DNA of 64,000 nucleotides from Chamaecrista fasciculata (lineage: Eukaryota > Streptophyta > Magnoliopsida > Fabales > Fabaceae), in the NCBI GenBank assembly GCA_003254925.1, contig QANZ01045650.1, positions 153,036 to 217,035 on the forward strand, given 5' to 3'. Shown here piece after piece: positions 1-13,259 of this stretch (position 1 is the stretch's first letter; each line of letters opens with the position of its first letter). The notes under the pieces are model-generated. The model saw only the letters and a list, made by a program, of their open reading frames with translations, had not been told where the DNA came from and searched no databases. Position numbers and translations under genes: made by a program.

Positions 1-190
1 CCATCTCATCTCATCTCATCTCATCTCATTATTTCCTACCATTTCTACCCCTATACAAATCACAAAAATCCATCTACTTTTTTCTACCAACCACAATCAT
101 TACAACCCCTTTTATATAATTTCACACCCTATTTAACATCATTCTCAATAAAATCACCCAAACACCCATACATCATTTCATCTCATCCAA

Positions 191-1733
<1,543 letters not shown>

Positions 1734-2482
1734 CTAATTAATTACTGAAGAGGCCAGGTCCATCACACACAAATTAAATCTGTTGAATGCATATTTTATA
1801 ATAAATCGGACTAAATTTTTAAATTTAAGTAATATTCTTTATATTTTTACTAAATGGTTCTCAATTAACATATATGATACGTGAAATTTTTTTTGAGTAA
1901 ATTAATTATTTGGTCCTTGAAAGACCACTAAGTATTAAAATTGAAATACATAATTTAGTCCCTAAAATATTAAAATAATATATTTTCTAGAGACCGAATT
2001 GTAAATTTGATAATTTTTCAAGGATTGAATTATTAATTTACTCAAACTTTATATACAAACAATTTATAATATAGAGAGAATATTAAAATCAAACTTATAA
2101 TTTTACAAATTTTATAATAAAAATATAAAGAACTTTATTTTAATTTTACTAGGAGATTTACCATTAAGATATAGAAGCATAGCTAAAAGTTTTTGTATGA
2201 CTTAATCCTTATAAGAGAAAATATAAAATATAATTTTATTTCAATACTAATTATTGAAGAGTAGTTTATGATGTAATTAGAACAACTTTATAACAAAAAT
2301 TTAACGGTAATTTATAAGAATAATTGTTGTGATTTTTGCTTGTCCATTTGTAATTATGAATTATTTTACGATATGGCCCAAATGCATTAATTGTACAAAC
2401 TCGAGGCCCAGATTAAAAAATTTTTTACTCACATAATATCATGTATGGATAGACGAAATCATATAGATTATTGACCAAAGAA
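1734..2482. other. AT-rich intergenic DNA, no gene seen
   Basis: No ORF with recognisable content. Phrases such as TTTGGTCC and TTTAGTCCC (about 1910-2040) resemble degraded arms of the GGTCC foldback family that is abundant in this window. The missing N-terminal exons of the receptor kinase would be expected here and are not visible. Confidence 0.5.
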
Positions 2483-3301
2483 CGAATTTGGTCCTGGAAC
2501 TTTCTCAGTTCTATAAATTTTTTTGTTTTGAATTTGGTCCTGTATGTTTGCTCAAGCTCTCAAATCAGTCCTATATCTTCTTTTATCTCAGTTTTAGTCC
2601 CATATGTTTTGAAAACCTCCCACCGTTAGTCCTCCGTCTATTTTAAATTAGAGTTTAGTCCTGAAAACTTCAAGTCTCGTTCACTTTAGTCCCTAACTAT
2701 CAAAATGAAAGTGAAAGAGCATCCCTGAAGATTCTCAAACCTTATATCTTGGTCCATAATCTATGAATTCTTCATGAAATGGAATAGGATTGCAAAAACA
2801 ACACAAATTAAAAGCAAATGACAAAGGGACCAAAACTGAAAACGCAGAAAATTAAAATCCACTGGAAAATGCCCCAAACTCGGCAGAAAATGAACGAAAA
2901 ATTTTCTGAGTTTCTCGGCGATTTCCGTACGTTTTCCAATAGGTTTTAAATTTTTTGCATTTTCAGTTTTGGTCTCTTTGTCATTTGCTTTTAATTAATT
3001 TGTGTTTTTTTTTTTTGGCATTTCTATTCCATTTCATGAAGAATTCATGGATTAGGGACGAGATATAAGGTTTGAGAATCTTAAGGGATGCTCTTTCACT
3101 TTCATTTTGATAGTCAAGGACTAAAGTGAAAGGGACTTGAAGTTTTCATGACTAAATTGTAATTTAAATTAGACGGAGGACTAACGGTGGGAGGTTTTCA
3201 AAATATTTGGGACCATAACTGAGACAAAAAAGATATAGGACTGATTTGGGACCTGGAGCAAAGATACAGGACCAAATTCAAGACAAAAAAAATTATAGGT
3301 T
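2483..3301. mobile_element. foldback element with GGTCC-rich arms (MULE-like or unclassified)
   Basis: The stretch 2490-2860 is repeated in inverted orientation at about 2945-3300. Shared landmarks include the TTTGGTCCTGTAT motif, CCTCCCACCGTTAGTCCTCC, GAGCATCCCT and TTCATGAAATGGAATAG. A spacer of about 85 bp separates the arms. There is no transposase ORF, so it is non-autonomous. The right arm appears to lose its outermost 20-30 bp at about 3301, so the target duplication cannot be read. Confidence 0.75.
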
Positions 3302-4779
3302 GTTAGAAAATATGCTAGTGAAAATAGCCCAAGAGGGGGGAGGGGTGAATTGGGATTTTAAAAACTTTTTCTTGAAAATTGTTCCTTAAGAATTCTTCTT
3401 GGAGAAATGAAATGGTTCCTTAAATTCAGAAAAGTAGATTCAAAGATAAACTGTTCATGAAACTATAAATCCTCGAGATAACTTTTCAGGAAGTTTGATG
3501 ATCTTTTAAATTCAGTTCTTTGACAGTAGAGTCAGCGAGACTTTTGCCAAAAAACTTTCCTTGAAAACAAAGCAGATAGAAATATGTAAAACAGATTCCA
3601 GGACGGAAAGTGCAGGAAATGTAAAGAGTTCAGGAAGGAAATCGCAACACAGGAACTTTTAGTGGTTCAAATAAGGGTATGATCCTTGATATGGAAATTT
3701 CCCTTATCCTACATCCACACCTCTAACCAACCAGCTAGAGGTCTCTTTATATATTGTATCCAAATACAATCTGCACGAAGCCTGGGATCACCTCACAAGG
3801 TTTTACAACTTAACCCACAATCCACTCCAAGGACAGTCTCTAAGTATATTGCTTCCTACGGAACCACACACGGTTCACCTCTACAAGGTTTCACCCTAGA
3901 AGCTCACTTTTTACTTCCTCGAAGATTTTACAACACTCAAGATGAAGAATATGATTTTTCAGATTATCTCTAAGAGATTTCACTCAAGCACAATAAGCAC
4001 AAAGCTCTCAAAGGTTGCACACAGCAATGTGAAGGATGTCAGCTCAATGTATGATGCACACAACAAAATTCTCTTATCGCTTCATTAAAGACTTCAGCTT
4101 CAGAGAGCACCCTTTTATACATCCAGGAACTAACCGTTGGGAAAAGACATAGGAGTGATTGCTTCCAACAGACACTTCCTCTGATTTTGTTAATTGTAAT
4201 CAATGTCGGATCTGATTCGAAGTTGACCTGCAAGATAAATAACTTAATTAGTTTATAGCATTAAATTTGATTGACTGAAATTATAAGCAGATCCTGTATA
4301 ATCATTGTTAAATTGAAATCTGATCTTTTCAATTTACTTTCCTTTCTGATATAGAAGATTTTAGCATTAATGATAATATCAAGGAAATGAAGCAATTATG
4401 CTAATTTGTCTTAATGGCGCATCTGAAATAGGAAATTACAATTCATGCCTTTAATATATTTATTTCCAAATGAAGTGCAAAGCAGACATTCAATTTTCAA
4501 TTCAATTAGGCATGTGACAATGAATTCAAGAGATTAAATTCACCAGCGAATCCTGAGGAATGACTTTAAGGAATGTATTCTGTGAAAATCATAGATTATG
4601 AGAATTATTTAGAATGCTTGACACAGGTTGCCATATGTTGCAGTTTAGTCCAAACAGGTAGTCAAACCAAATTTTTGCAAATAATCAAAAATCATCTTAT
4701 ATTAAAATTTAGTCCAACATAGCTGATTTGGAAACTGGAACAAAGTTATAGGACCGAACTCACACTTTAACCTAGATTA
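3302..4779. repeat. unclassified repeat-like block
   Basis: It begins with AATAGCCCAAGAGGGGGGAG GGGTGAATTGGG-type sequence, which I recall as a widespread plant repeat signature. It ends near another GGTCC-like stretch (about 4700-4770). The ORFs in it (3686-3973 plus, 4039-4233 minus) have no recognisable domain and I do not call them genes. It may be an insertion that split the GGTCC foldback at 2483-3301. Confidence 0.35.
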
Positions 4780-5496
4780 TTTTCGAGATATAAGGAATTT
4801 TATATAAGTTTTATTTTCTCATACAAATATGCAAAGTGACCTGATTTTGACGGAGTAGAGGGTCGGAGACGATTATTATTTTGTTTGAGGATTAGAAGAT
4901 GATGATGATGATGATGATGAGTTTGTTGTAGGTGGAGTGAAAATCGATGATTCATCAAATCCTATGAAAATCGATGTATGGGTAGCTAGAGCAGCCTGAA
5001 GTGCACGTTGAGAGATATGACTACATTTAGTATTTTGGATACCAATTTAAAAATATATAGAAACACATAGGACAAATTTGAAATAAACGAAATATAAGAA
5101 ATCAATTTGAAATTTACCCATTTCATATGGGACCATTTAAAGTTTTGGCCTAAATCTATATGTTATTGTTAAGTGTTAACCACAAATAATCCTTGGGAGT
5201 TTAGTCATCACCGCGTACCATCTATATATTTCCTTTGGCACACAACACAGTACACTACGAGGTAGTTACGTTAGAACGGTCAAGATTACATACTTCACAT
5301 ACTTTCACTTTAGTTGATCCACTTCCGACACATTCCATCCATCACTCACACTGATTTCACCCTTGTCTATCTTTTATTGGCAACAATTATTGGAAGAAAC
5401 ACAATTGATAAAAAGTTAACCCGGCACAGAATATTTTAATATCAGGTGTATCTTTTAATTATTGCTTTTCCAATTATATTGTAGTTATGAAAAAAA
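4780..5496. other. intergenic DNA with (GAT)n
   Basis: There is a GAT trinucleotide run at about 4897-4922. A loose TTTGGACC-like stretch lies at about 5040-5150. No gene is seen. Confidence 0.5.
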
Positions 5497-5702
5497 TTTA
5501 GGTAACGTTCTTTATATATTTGCTATAAGGTTTCTCTAATCAAAAGCTTAATTTACATTCTCTTTCTTCTATGATTGGTCATGCAAAAAGGTGTGTCTAA
5601 TAATCTCTCTCTACTATGATTGGTCATGCATCAAATTTTTGTCACGTGTCAAATGCTTATTGGGGAACTCTATAACAAAGATATAAAGAACCTTACCTAA
5701 GT
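5497..5702. mobile_element. short MITE, TIR TAGGTAACGTTCTTTATAT, TA target
   Basis: TAGGTAACGTTCTTTATAT at the left matches, inverted, ATATAAAGAACCTTACCTA at the right, and TA flanks both ends. The interior has two ATGATTGGTCATGCA copies. The small size and TA target suggest a Tc1/mariner-type (Stowaway-like) MITE. A degraded relative follows at about 5870-6086, and another trace is at about 5235-5360 of this spacer's neighbours. Confidence 0.65.
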
Positions 5703-5869
5703 CTCTTAGCAATATTTTAGAAAAAGATTCTAGCCTATTTTTCGGTAACAAATTGCAGAACCAAATTGCAGTATTTTTTGTATATATAATTGCCGTATTG
5801 CATATATATAATTATTATTCTAGCCTCTTTTTTGTATATATAATTGCCGTATTGCATATATATTGAAAA

Positions 5870-6086
5870 AAACAATTATATCAAATTCTTTATATTTTTT
5901 TTTATCATGAGATTTTTATCGAATCACAAGTTTTAATTATAGTATTTTTCTTTGATAATTGATTATACAAAAAGTTATATTTAATATTCTCTTTTTACTA
6001 TAATTGGTCATGCATAAAATTTTTGTTATACGTCAAATATTAATTGGAGAACATTATAACAAAGACATAAAAAGCTTTACCTAATT
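5870..6086. mobile_element. degraded second copy of the 5497-5702 MITE
   Basis: It shares TTCTTTATAT at the left, the TGATTGATTA/ATTGGTCATGCA interior, and a right end ATAAAAAGCTTTACCTAA like the first copy. Divergence is visibly higher, so it is an older insertion. Confidence 0.55.
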
Positions 6087-6101
6087 AACTACTCTAAATC
6101 T

Positions 6102-6600
6102 TAAGGGTGTACAAGTTTAACCCGGCCTGGTCAAACCCGGCCGACCCAGCCTGTTTTTTGAAATCGGGCCAGACAAGGTCCCGGGTCTTGGTGCCCTAAA
6201 CCCGGCCCAGCCCGGGTATACACATGATTTAATTTTTTTATTTTTATTATGTATATTTATATTCTTTTTATTGTAGAAAATATACATATATTCTTATTTT
6301 TGTTAATTTTATATTAAAAAAATACATAAAATATATACTTAATCTCAATTAAATCAATAATTTTTTAACAAATAAATCAAATTAAATGTTTTTAATAATA
6401 AAAACATCACTAAAAAGATACAAAATTGATTTTTTGAGCAATAAATACAAGTTAAAAATCATATATAATGAATAAATAACTTAAATAAATAATATAAAAA
6501 AAATTTGACCAGTCGGCCTGATTGGACTCGGTGGCCCGGCCCGGGTCTGTATCGGGCTGGGTCTTAGGTCTGGCCGAAACCCGGCCCGTACACCCCTAAA
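6102..6600. mobile_element. hAT-type MITE with CCCGGCC-rich ends
   Basis: The ends are TAAGGGTGTAC at the left and GTACACCCCTAAA at the right (inverted). They are flanked by an 8-bp direct repeat CTAAATCT (6094-6101 and 6601-6608), as expected for hAT transposition. The subterminal regions are rich in CCCGGCC/GGCCGGGT on both sides of an AT-rich core. No ORF, so non-autonomous. Confidence 0.75.
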
Positions 6601-6627
6601 CTAAATCTATTTATGGAGAATACATAT

Positions 6628-6948
6628 CTAGGAAGCATGGACATTTCATTCTGAGGGCGTGTCGTCGTGTCAGACATGTGTCCGCGTCCGGCACCCACAC
6701 GACACATATTCATAAGTTTCAGAATATAAAATTATTTTTTTTCACTTTAACATGATAAACAATATAAAATAATAACACATATGACATATATTATGAATAT
6801 ATATTATAATTTTTAAAGTTTTCATCAAAATTTATGGATTTTTAATGATTTATATATATAAATATATGCTGTGTCGTGTCATGTAAGTTTAAGAATTTGA
6901 CATGTCCATGTCGTGTCCCGTGTCCGTGTCAGTGTCCATGCTTCATAG
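6628..6948. mobile_element. hAT-type MITE, TIR CTAGGAAGCATGGACA
   Basis: It starts CTAGGAAGCATGGACA and ends TGTCCATGCTTCATAG (inverted). A near-perfect 8-bp duplication flanks it: ATACATAT at 6620-6627 and ATACATAC at 6949-6956. The interior carries GTGTC/GACAC-rich arms around an AT-rich core. A complete relative is at 29776-30121 and a truncated one at about 11590-11775. Confidence 0.85.
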
Positions 6949-7002
6949 ATACATACTCATTTCTATAATAACAAAATAAATACAACTAAACCCATAGGAC
7001 TT

Positions 7003-8812
7003 TAAGTCAGTTCATTTAATTGATCTATCAAATTATAATCTGATTGGATTATAATCTGATTAGATTATAATCAAATGATGTTTGGATGAGTTTTTGAAAA
7101 AGAAGATTTTTAGGGTGTAAAATTATTTAAATAAGTATGTAATGATTGGGTTTGGTATATAGAAGGGTGTGGAAATTGATATATTGAATAGGGGTAAAAT
7201 TGGAATAGAATATTACTTTTTGACTTTTTGATTTTTGTGAATAATTTGAGTTGTTTGGATAAAAAATTTAAAAAGTAAATTTTTGTTTGGTGTGATTTTT
7301 TGATTGGGATTTGTAATAATCAAATTTTTTTAGAAGCTTCAATTTGCAGCTTTTTCCAAATTATTTTGATAGATTATTCCACTTGATAACTATACATACT
7401 ATAATTACAATTATCGTATATTGCCCAAATAATTTTCTATGATGACACTTACTTTTTGGTTCTTCATTCACTATTGACTGAACGAATAATCCGTTTGAAA
7501 AAATACGAGGTGGTTGGTTCATGAGATGTTAAAATCGTGAATGATTTGGTCTTTGGGTTAAAATAAGAGTCATTGCTCATCTGCTTCTCTCTCTATATTA
7601 CGACTATAATTATTTAATTTCGTCAAAATAAATTTTTGACAAAAAAATTTGACTTTTAAGCCATCTAATTTTTACCGACTTAACACATCAGTCGCTAATA
7701 GAGAAAACAAAAGTTGAAAACATACCGAGTTGTTTCAAAATAGTGATGAATTGTTATTTAAAATCAAATTTTTAAATATGTTAAAGGGTCATTTTGGTCC
7801 TATATGTATGCCTTAATGTTCATTTTGGTTCATTATGTTTTAAAATGTTCAAATTGGTCCTAAATGTTTGTAAAATGTTTCATTTTGGTCCTAAACTATT
7901 GAATATGGCTTGTTTCAAGTTCAAACGTGACGATTTTATAGCTACGTATTGTTCTCGAAGAATACTTTCTCTATCCAGTTGGGGCCATCAGCAAACGATG
8001 TCAAATCGATCGTGAAAGTAGACCGCTCGTTTCATGGTCAAACAAGCAAAGCTGATCATATCTCTCTCGTTTCAAATTCGAATGCGACGAATTCATAGCT
8101 ACGAGTTCCTCTTAACAAGTCCTTTGAATTTGAAAAAAAAAAGACGAGAGAAATATGACCAAATTCAATAGTTTGGGATCAAAATGAAACATTTTACTAA
8201 TATTTAGGACCAAAATGAATCATTTTGCAAACATTTAGGACCAATTTGAACATTTTGAAAAATAATGGACCAAAATGAACATTAGGACGTACATTTAGGA
8301 CCAAAATAACCCTTTGACGTTTTTAAATATTTTGGTTGGATTTATTTTTTGAATTTATATAGTTAATTTTTTAAATAAGAGGGATAGAAATTACTTTTAA
8401 TAATAAAAATATAATATTAATTAATATTTAAATAAAAAATAAATTATTGTTATTATTTTATTAAATATTAAAATAATTAAAAGTAAAAAGTTAATTATAA
8501 TAATTTAGAAAAAAAAATTTAAAGAGAATTGGTAAAAAGTGATGTGATAGAGAGAGATTGTTGTAAGTGTAATAAATGAGGGGTGATATAAAATGACTAA
8601 AATGCCATTTGTGTATATTTGAATATATATTGAAGTATAAGTAATTATAGGTATGTTAATAAGGGTATAATAGTAATTGAGTATTTTAAGATATGAGATT
8701 TTTGTAGATTATAATCAGATTATAATCTAACATGAAACAAACAAGATTATTTCAAATTTTGGGTTAAAATTATATTATAATTTGATAGATTCTTTAAACG
8801 AACTAAGCCTTT
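7003..8812. mobile_element. long TIR element carrying a nested foldback
   Basis: GATCTATCAAATTATAAT near 7020 recurs inverted as ATTATAATTTGATAGATT near 8780, and the similarity extends outward through AGTTC(A/G)TTTAA. Subterminal GATTATAATCTGATT repeats occur at both ends. The middle holds an independent foldback at 7780-8319. No transposase is visible. Ends are approximate. Confidence 0.6.
7780..8319. mobile_element. foldback (MULE-like MITE), 540 bp, target duplication TTTTTAAATAT
   Basis: The left arm GTTAAAGGGTCATTTTGGTCC is answered by GGACCAAAATAACCCTTTGAC at the right, with arms of about 150 bp. An 11-bp direct repeat TTTTTAAATAT flanks it at 7769-7779 and 8320-8330, in the 9-11 bp range of Mutator-like elements. 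The core holds CAGTTGGGGCCATCAGC-type and CGTTTCAAATTCGAATG motifs that recur at 26328-26674, 25400-26050 and 30600-31350. It is therefore a multi-copy family. Confidence 0.75.
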
Positions 8813-9010
8813 ACCGATAATATTTTAACTTTGAAGTTAATGATTCATCGACAAATAAAACATATTTATGGTATAAGAGCCTTTATTGATCAAATTTCAA
8901 TAATAAAGACAATGACCTCTATTCCTAGGAACAAAAATATTTAAAAAATAGCTATTAATAGTTATAACTTATAAGTTCTATCTATTTAAGTCTGAAAAAG
9001 AAAAATTAAC

Positions 9011-9396
9011 TTCAAGTTTATTTATTACAAGTTGGATTTTTCAAATTGAATAAGTTTACTTTTTTAAAATAATAATTATGTTTATTTCTGTTTCATATCA
9101 GCAGCTCTAATCTTTATATTTGTATTACAGGTATCAATCAAACACAAAAAAATGAAATAAGAAAAAAAATTTACATACCTTTCCATCATGCTTCTTAAAT
9201 TAGCAACCAATAACCTTCAAGTTTATTTATTACAAGTTGGATTTTTCAAATTGAATAAGTTAACGTTTTTAAAATAATAATTATGTTTATTTCTGTTTCA
9301 TATCAGAAGCTCTGATCTTTATATTTGTATATTACAGGTATCAATCAAACACAAAAAATGAAATAAGAAAAAATTTTCACATACCTTTCCATCATG
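9011..9396. repeat. tandem duplication, about 205-bp unit
   Basis: The segment starting TTCAAGTTTATTTATTACAA at 9011 is repeated from 9216 and ends at CTTTCCATCATG in both (about 9190 and 9395). The copies differ by a few substitutions and small indels (for example CAGCAGCTCTAATC versus CAGAAGCTCTGATC). No coding content. Confidence 0.85.
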
Positions 9397-9499
9397 ACTT
9401 CACAAACACGTATCACTAATAATACTTCACAATTAACTTTATCAGACTTACCATGCAATTTCGTTTTTGCTACCAAAGAATTTGAATTGTGCTTAATTC

Positions 9500-10505
9500 A
9501 CCAACCATGAATGGATTTCTTTATATACCTATTCTCCTTCTCGTTGATACATATATACAAAAGCAAAGAAAACAATCAGTCTCATATTTTGTCAGTCTCT
9601 TTCGATCATTTGAATTTCTTAGCTTGCAATGACATCTCCAGGTAATTTTTCATTAAGTTAGCAGTAGATTGCTTTTCATTATCCAGTTAAATCTTGGCCT
9701 CTGGTTCGCTCTTCTCTTTAATTCTCTGAGTACTCCAACCTCACTCACAAAAACATCTTTCTGTTTCTTTCTTTCTTGGTTGCTCAACCTCTCCCCTTCC
9801 AATTTTTCCCAAACCACTATTTTCTCATCTTAGTCCTAATATGAATGAATATCTTATACAAAATTAGGCACATCTTGCTTAAAATTTGTTTACATTAAGA
9901 AACTCCATCACTCAATCATCTTAAATGGTCATCCTGACAAATGTTTACTCCTATAACACTAAGGTCCTTCAAAATTAAACAGGACATGTTCCTCTTTTAG
10001 CTAGCATCCACATCATAAAAAATTTTATTCATAAATGAAAAAATCCATTCCATTTATCTCCAACACCCTATCACTCTCCAATATTCCTTTCTTCCTAACA
10101 AATCCACCCAAATTATCAACCTTCCCTTGCCTTTCAACCTCTTCTCTTCCTTTATTTTAAGCCTACTCCTCCCCAAACAAACCTCTTCTTTATTTTGAAA
10201 GCACTTTCTTGGAATATTCAGGGTTCTGTAGACACTATAGCTTCATTATCAGTATCTTTCGTCAACTTGTGAACTCTTACTCCTCAGATTTTGTCATCAT
10301 CTTTAAGACTAACATTTTACTGAACCATGCTCATGGCATGTTTCTATTTCCTTTTGTTTTTTTCTTTATGTTTACTGCTTTATCTGCTTATTTGTAATTC
10401 ATCAGTACATGTTAATTAAATCTGCAGTTTAGAAGCTCTATGCAGCTGCATGTGTTGCTGTTGCCTGTTATGAGGCAGCTGTTAGACGAGTGCTGATATA
10501 TATAA
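9500..10505 (+). other. possible decayed small gene, CYSTM-like tail
   Basis: A TATATA box-like motif (about 9520) is followed at 9629 by ATGACATCTCCAG and a GT donor (GTAATTTTTC). At 10425-10500 a CAG acceptor precedes codons reading LEALCSCMCCCC, and a shifted frame reads LLDEC then stop. The cysteine run followed by LLDEC resembles the C-terminal tail of plant CYSTM proteins. The two halves are in different frames and the N-terminal part is only four codons, so I cannot assemble a valid protein. It is either a relic or a coincidence. Confidence 0.2.
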
Positions 10506-12626
10506 TTTAATATTACACTTTACCTATCTAATTATTAATTTGGTCGTACGTACGTACACCATTTGTAATATGAGATTGCGTTACTACTATATGGTTTCTA
10601 TATATATATGGTGCATGGATGCGTACAAATCAATAATTAATTATTTTTTTTAAAATGTTTTTACCATTATTTAATGATATTCTCGAGACTTTACTTTATT
10701 TTATCTCCATCGTCTTTGCTAATAGTCAAAAGAAAAAATAATTTAAGAAAAAAACAAGGACTCGCTTGATAATTAAGGATGAGAACTGGTGTGAAAACGA
10801 CAAGCATTCTCAATGATATTCTTTTGAAGAACAAATTAATAGAGACTAAAATATTAAAGTCATTTATTTTCTATTAATTAGTTAAGCTTTTAAATTGTGA
10901 TTGATTGATTTACCGTCGTGTACGTAAACACATCATGGCACAACCAAAAAATAATGTATATTCCAAACTTTAGTTAGAGTTTTATTTATAGCTTTAATCA
11001 AATATATGGATAAGGAACTAATTATAATATAGAGCCATAAAAAAAACTAGCATAAACATTAATGTTGAGAAGGCTTTGTTATGACCATTACAACAAGTGC
11101 CACAAAGTCCATCTTTTCACTAACTCAACATGTCATGTATTAACAATCCAGTAAAAAGTAAAGGCACAAGAAAAATTAATAAAGAAAACGATGCAAATAC
11201 TTCCCGGAAAATATGAAAAACCCTCTCGAGATCTGACTCAGAACTTTCTTGAATGTTGAATTTTGGGCAAGGGATGAAACCATTTTTTTGTCTGTTCAAG
11301 AAGATAAAAACTAAGATATGAGTCTTACCATATGACAATTTGCAAGCAAAAGATAGAGATAAATGAGAAAGTCAGCCATCTCTTAAATTTTTTCTGTGAA
11401 TATAGGCTTTTATTAATATTAGATAAGGATTTTGGGAAAAGGGGAAGTATATTATATTTTAAAGATTATATTAATAATTTAATCTTGATAAAGTAATATT
11501 ATTTTTAATTTAATTGTTCAAATATGAAATTATGATAATTTAACCGATCTAATAAAACTACTAATAAAGATTTAACAATAAATCTAACATGATTTTAAAA
11601 TAATGACATATATTATGAATAGACATTGTAATTTTTAAATTTTCATCAAAATTTATAGATTTTTATGTATTTATATATAAAAATATGTCTTGTCGTGATA
11701 TTTAATTTTAAAAATTTAGTGTGTGTGTCCGTGTCGTATCCCGTGTTCGTATCAATGTCCATGCTTCATAAGAACAAATTGTTTGTAGTTACATATTTGA
11801 AAGACTAGATCAAGATTAGTTGGTTAAAGTATTATGTACAACTAATATAATCCATAAATACAATTTTGAGTTTGAGTTCAACTGAATACAATCTTATTGG
11901 AGGGTTTTTCTAGTACAGTATTCACTTAGGCTTAGATCTAAAATATAATTTTAAATTTAAAAATCATAAACAATTTAGAATTAACAAATAATATATTTTT
12001 ATATTTTAAAATAATATAAATATTTTATGAAAATTTATTTAATTTTTGTGTTTAATTGTATAATATAAACAAAAGTGATGAAGAACTATTTAACTCATTC
12101 CTATTATTTTCTATTTATATTTTATGACAAAGCTTGTTTTAACTTTTAATATATATTTTAGGAGATAAACGACCACAATTTCTAATATATATAATATAGT
12201 ATAGATAATTATACAAGACTAAATTTTATAATATTATTTTTTTAAAAAAAAATCAAATTGATATGGATAAGTGGATAGTGCACTTTTGTTTAGATAGTGA
12301 ATGATGAAGGTGGGCTTTGAGAAGATTAGGGTTATTTTCTTATGGGCTATACTATATGTAATAGTGAATTGTGATGGAGAATTACATTGGGCTTTGTTTA
12401 GCGGATTTAGTATGTAGATGAGAAAAGAAAATAAAGACCCAAACACAAATATGCTTCCAAAAAGCCCAAAATCTCATGGAAATGACCAAAAACACCTCCC
12501 ATTGACCCAGAAAAGAAAAAAATAACTTACTATAACTTTTTTATTGGGCCTGATATTATAACTTATTTTACTTTTAGAAAAATTAGGGTGTTCTCTAATC
12601 TCTACTTTCTTAAAAAGAATTAAAAC
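10506..12626. other. intergenic DNA with a truncated hAT MITE copy
   Basis: The stretch 11590-11775 matches the right half of the MITE at 6628-6948, ending TGTCCATGCTTCATAAG. A 72-codon minus-strand ORF (11120-11338) with a hydrophobic tail is present, but I do not recognise it. Otherwise AT-rich, with no supported gene. Confidence 0.5.
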
Positions 12627-13259
12627 CATTGTTGTGAAAACCGGACCGGACCGGCCGGTCTGACCGCTAGCCGAAGAGACGAGTGAGTTGGTTCAACCAT
12701 TTGAACCAAAATGATAGTTGGACCGGAAATAACCGGCCAAGAACCGGAAACTCGGGTCCAACCGCTGAATCGGACTGGCGGTTCTAATGTTTTTNTACCC
12801 GAAGACACAAGCGAGTTGGTTCAACCATTTGAACCGAAATGATGGTTGGACCAGAAATAACTGGCCAAAAACCGGAAAACCGGAACCAACCACTGGACCG
12901 GACCGGCGGTTCTCAATTTTTTTTACAAAAAATCATTTTGAGCCTTGTAAGGATCGAACCCATGCCCTTTCTTCACACTCCCAGTGCCTTTACCATCCCA
13001 ACTGTGAGGCTCTATTAGCTTTCTTTTACCAATTGTNATCTCTAGTTGTGGAGAGAAAAGTTATATTATTTGCATAAAGAGATGTATTTATTAATAGATT
13101 TAATGCATCTCTTAGACCCAAAAAGAAAATATAGAGGGTTTATATTTAATATATTAAAAATAATTATTTATTGCGTCATCCGGTCCAACCGATGGTTCGA
13201 CCGATTCAACCGATCAGACCGTGAACCGAACACTTGTTCGAGTCTTTGTCTGGTTCGGT

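Noticed and set aside
11120..11338. 72-codon minus ORF with a hydrophobic C-terminus resembling a tail anchor
   Set aside because: No partner exons, no homologue that I recognise, and it is in repeat-rich DNA. It could be a last exon but cannot be supported.
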